A model generated the notes under the pieces. It did no database searches. It saw only the letters and a list, made by a program, of their open reading frames with translations, and was not told the origin of the DNA. Source: Variovorax sp. PBS-H4 (lineage in GTDB: Bacteria; Pseudomonadota; Gammaproteobacteria; Burkholderiales; Burkholderiaceae_C). Taken from it: a DNA stretch of 64,000 nucleotides. How positions within the stretch are numbered: position 1 is the stretch's first letter; every line of letters starts with the position of its first letter. A program made the translations under genes and the position numbers. The stretch spans positions 2,356,001 to 2,420,000 of the forward strand of contig NZ_LR594675.1 of assembly GCF_901827205.1 (NCBI RefSeq). The letters run 5' to 3'. Shown here piece after piece: positions 61,369 through 64,000 of this stretch.

Positions 61369-62577
61369 ATGGAAAGCTACTACCTCGACTGGGCCAATCT
61401 GCTGCTGCGCTGGGTCCACGTCATCACCGCCATCGCGTGGATCGGCGCCTCCTTCTACTTTGTGATGCTGGACAACAGCCTCGAGAAGCCGCAGGACCAG
61501 GAATCGCTCGACAAGGGCGTCGGCGGCGAGCAGTGGGCGGTGCACGGCGGCGGCTTCTACAACATGCAGAAGTACGCGCTGGCGCCCAGGAAGCTGCCGG
61601 ACCACCTGCACTGGTCCTATTGGGAAAGCTATTCCACATGGCTGAGTGGCTTCGCGCTCTTCACCATGTCCTATCTGTGGAACGCGAGCACCTACCTGAT
61701 CGACAAGTCCAAGATGGACTGGCAGCCCGGCGCCGCGATTGGCGTGGCGCTGGCCTTCTTCGTCGTCTTCTGGATCGTCTACGACGGCATCTGCCAGATC
61801 TTCGGGCAACGCAAGAATGGCGACACCCTCGTGGGTGTGCTGGTGGCGGTGTTCATCGCCTTCGCCACCTGGCTGGCCTGCCAGTGGTTCGCCGGCCGCG
61901 CGGCCTTCCTGTTGGTGGGCGCGATGATGGCCACCACCATGAGCGGCAACGTGTTCTTCTGGATCATCCCGGGCCAGCGCAAGAACGTGCAGGCGATGCG
62001 CGAAGGCCGGCCGGTGGACCCGATCCACGGCGCCCGCGGCAAGCAGCGCAGCGTGCACAACACCTATTTCACGCTGCCGGTCCTGTTCGCGATGCTAAGC
62101 AACCACTACAGCTTTACCTACACGCACAAGTACAACTGGATCGTGCTGCTGCTGATCATGCTGGGCGGCGCGGCGATCCGGCAGTTCTTCGTGGTGCGGC
62201 ACCGCTTCAAGCTCGGCAATGCGGGCAACCCGCTGCCGTATGCAATGGTCGGTGTCGTGGTGCTGGGCCTGTCGATCGTGTGGATGCAGCCCGAGCCCGC
62301 CGCCGCGCCGATGGCCGGCGCCGCCGCTTCGCAGAAGGTGGCCTTCGGCGACGTCAAGAAGGTGCTGGAGCAGCGTTGCTACATGTGCCATGGCGCCCAG
62401 GTGCAGATGAAGAACGTGCGCCTCGACACGCCCGAGCAGGTCGCCGCGCATGCGCAGGGTGTGTACCAGCAGGCGGTGGTGACGAAGATCATGCCGATGA
62501 ACAACGCAACCGGCATGACCGACGCCGAGCGTGCGCTGGTCGCGAAGTGGTTCGAGGGTGGCGCCAAGACCCAATAG
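61369..62577 (+). CDS. puuD: Membrane-bound urate oxidase PuuD with cytochrome c domain
   Basis: This 402-residue integral membrane protein has eight to nine helices (LLLRWVHVITAIAWIGASFY, AAIGVALAFFVVFWIVYDGI, GAMMATTMSGNVFFWIIPGQ and YNWIVLLLIMLGGAAIRQFF mark some). It ends with a periplasmic class I cytochrome c module with CYMCHG and Met ligands near KIMPMNNATGMTD. PuuD oxidises urate to 5-hydroxyisourate and passes electrons to the respiratory chain, avoiding the H2O2 made by uricase. The PuuD-UraH-UraD set here is complete. Expression is probably under the GntR palindrome upstream. Confidence 0.95.
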   Translation: MESYYLDWANLLLRWVHVITAIAWIGASFYFVMLDNSLEKPQDQESLDKGVGGEQWAVHGGGFYNMQKYALAPRKLPDHLHWSYWESYSTWLSGFALFTMSYLWNASTYLIDKSKMDWQPGAAIGVALAFFVVFWIVYDGICQIFGQRKNGDTLVGVLVAVFIAFATWLACQWFAGRAAFLLVGAMMATTMSGNVFFWIIPGQRKNVQAMREGRPVDPIHGARGKQRSVHNTYFTLPVLFAMLSNHYSFTYTHKYNWIVLLLIMLGGAAIRQFFVVRHRFKLGNAGNPLPYAMVGVVVLGLSIVWMQPEPAAAPMAGAAASQKVAFGDVKKVLEQRCYMCHGAQVQMKNVRLDTPEQVAAHAQGVYQQAVVTKIMPMNNATGMTDAERALVAKWFEGGAKTQ

Positions 62578-62614
62578 TGGGCCGTGGACAATCCGGCAAC
62601 GGAGACTGTAAGCA

Positions 62615-63943
62615 ATGAACTCATCCCCAGCCCTGCCCGATCCGCACGCCGCACCGCGCGATTTCCTCGAACAGCTCTATCGCGTCGCAGTCCGGCGCGC
62701 GCTGCCGCTGGACAGCATGGGCGCGTATCTCCCGAAGCCGCCCAGGGGCCGCACGCTGGTGCTCGGCGCCGGCAAGGCGGGCGGCTCGATGGCGCAGGCG
62801 CTCGAGGCCCTGTGGCCGGCCAAGGCGCCGCTGTCGGGCCTGGTGGTCACGCGCTACGGGCACATCCCGCCGCGTGCCGAGGGGTTGGCGCAGCGCATCG
62901 AGATCGTCGAGGCCGCGCACCCGGTGCCGGACGAGGCCGGCTTGAAGGCGGCCGAGCGCATCCTTGCGCTGACGCAGGGCCTGACTGCCGACGACCTGGT
63001 GCTCTGCCTGATCTCCGGCGGCGGTTCGGCGCTGCTCACGCTGCCGGCCGAGGGGCTGACGCTGGCGGACAAGCAGCGCATCAACAAGCAATTGCTCGAA
63101 TCGGGCGCCCACATCGGCGAGATGAACTGCGTGCGCAAGCACCTGTCGCGCATCAAGGGCGGGCGGCTGGCTGCCGCCTGCGGTGCTGCAAAGGTGGTGA
63201 CGCTCACCATCAGCGACGTGCCCGGCGACGACCCCGCCGTGATCGCCAGCGGGCCGACTGTGCCCGATGCGACGACGTGCGCCGACGCGCTGGCGATCCT
63301 CGATCGCTACCGCATCGAGGTGCCGCCGGCCGTGCGTGCGCAGCTCGAAAGCGGCGCCCTCGAAACGCCGAAGCCGGATGACGCCGTGTTCAAGGGCCAT
63401 GCGACGCACCTCATCGCCACGCCGCAGCAGTCGCTCGAAGCGGCGGCCGAGGCGGCACGCGCAGCCGGTATCGAGGCGCACATCCTCAGCGACGAGATGG
63501 AAGGCGAATCGCGCGAAGTCGGCAAGGTGCATGGCGCACTGGCGCGTGCCGTTGCGCTGCGCGGTGCGCCGTTTGCAAGGCCCTGCGTGATCCTGTCGGG
63601 CGGCGAGACGACGGTCACCATCCGGCCGCGGCAGCCGGGGCAGGCGAAAGGCCGCGGCGGGCGTGCCGGCGAGTTCTGCCTCGGCCTGGCCGGCGCTCTG
63701 GCGGGGCAGAAGAACGTGTGGGCACTGGCCGCCGACACCGATGGCATCGACGGCGTGGAAGACAACGCGGGCGCCTTCGTCACGCCCGACACCCTGGCGC
63801 GCGCCCAAGGGGCGGGCCGCAAGCTGGCCGATCACCTCGATCGCAACGATGCGTATGGCTACTTCGATGCGATCGGGGATCTCTGCGTGACGGGGCCGAC
63901 GCACACCAACGTCAACGACTTCCGGGCCTTGCTGGTGCTATAG
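62615..63943 (+). CDS. Glycerate 2-kinase / MOFRL-family enzyme (TtuD/GckA-like)
   Basis: This 442-residue protein has the DUF4147/MOFRL pattern: LVLGAGKAGGSMAQALEALW, LVLCLISGGGSALLTLPAEG, EMNCVRKHLSRIKGGRLAAA, LTISDVPGDDPAVIASGPT and a C-terminal MOFRL segment CVILSGGETTVTIRPRQPGQ, LAADTDGIDGVEDNAGAFVT. These are type II glycerate kinases; older names call them hydroxypyruvate reductase TtuD. It lies 37 bases after puuD. It likely phosphorylates glycerate made from glyoxylate by the tartronate-semialdehyde route, closing carbon recovery from allantoin; glyoxylate carboligase is not in the window and may lie downstream. No terminator is visible in the remaining 57 bases. Confidence 0.93.
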   Translation: MNSSPALPDPHAAPRDFLEQLYRVAVRRALPLDSMGAYLPKPPRGRTLVLGAGKAGGSMAQALEALWPAKAPLSGLVVTRYGHIPPRAEGLAQRIEIVEAAHPVPDEAGLKAAERILALTQGLTADDLVLCLISGGGSALLTLPAEGLTLADKQRINKQLLESGAHIGEMNCVRKHLSRIKGGRLAAACGAAKVVTLTISDVPGDDPAVIASGPTVPDATTCADALAILDRYRIEVPPAVRAQLESGALETPKPDDAVFKGHATHLIATPQQSLEAAAEAARAAGIEAHILSDEMEGESREVGKVHGALARAVALRGAPFARPCVILSGGETTVTIRPRQPGQAKGRGGRAGEFCLGLAGALAGQKNVWALAADTDGIDGVEDNAGAFVTPDTLARAQGAGRKLADHLDRNDAYGYFDAIGDLCVTGPTHTNVNDFRALLVL

Positions 63944-64000
63944 CGGCCTTTTCCCCCTGGCCCGACCTGCAGCCATCGGAAACAAGGCCATCGCCTCGTC

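Overview
The window is GC-rich and densely coding on both strands. It carries features typical of beta-proteobacterial Burkholderiales, most likely a Variovorax-like member of the Comamonadaceae: a Bug-type solute receptor, many hybrid PAS kinases, an allantoin/urate cluster with a membrane PuuD-type urate oxidase, and AtuA-like genes. The genus is inferred from gene content, not proven. I recognised no rRNA, tRNA, CRISPR array, transposase or phage genes.

Layout. 0-9 kb: the end of an FAD-linked oxidase, two PAS hybrid histidine kinases, a lone receiver protein, an ATP-dependent DNA ligase and two unknown small proteins. 9-32 kb: a locus for a 3,614-residue surface or secreted protein (LEPR-like N-terminus, DUF4347, cadherin/VCBS repeats). 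It is followed by a TolC-like lipoprotein, two HlyD-type adaptors and an M50 metalloprotease fused to an adaptor-like domain, with no ABC ATPase. Next come an OmpR-type regulator, a LysM-FecR protein and a CHASE2 histidine kinase. A bipartite DNA element, GAATGTAGGC-N21-CGAATTGACAATGC, occurs once before the giant gene and once before the regulator genes. This locus is the best candidate for a poorly described system: an apparently ABC-less, M50-containing exporter with its own envelope-sensing circuit.

32-46 kb: a second-type FtsH, stress-type small membrane proteins (GlsB/YeaQ, DUF883-like), an MFS/TetR pair, a paoABC-type aldehyde oxidoreductase, a GlxA-type AraC regulator with a divergent MFS exporter, an AhpD-like protein and an aldo/keto reductase. 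45-51 kb: a purine-type NCS2 permease, a gene-free stretch with a G-quadruplex motif and three long hairpins, then a LysR/AtuA-like/Bug catabolic cluster. 51-54.5 kb: a gap with DnaA-like boxes, a flavin disulfide-type reductase and a solitary WbsX-like protein.

54.5-64 kb: urate and allantoin breakdown. Genes are an M20 hydrolase, a fused OHCU decarboxylase-allantoate amidohydrolase, PuuE allantoinase, a GntR regulator, UraH, a TonB-like lipoprotein, XdhC, PuuD and a glycerate 2-kinase-like enzyme. The same 14-bp palindrome AAGTGTATACACTT lies in the gntR-uraH gap and before puuD, and its TGTATACA core lies before the NCS2 permease 12 kb away. This suggests one GntR regulon covering purine uptake, urate oxidation, ring opening and glyoxylate/glycerate recovery.
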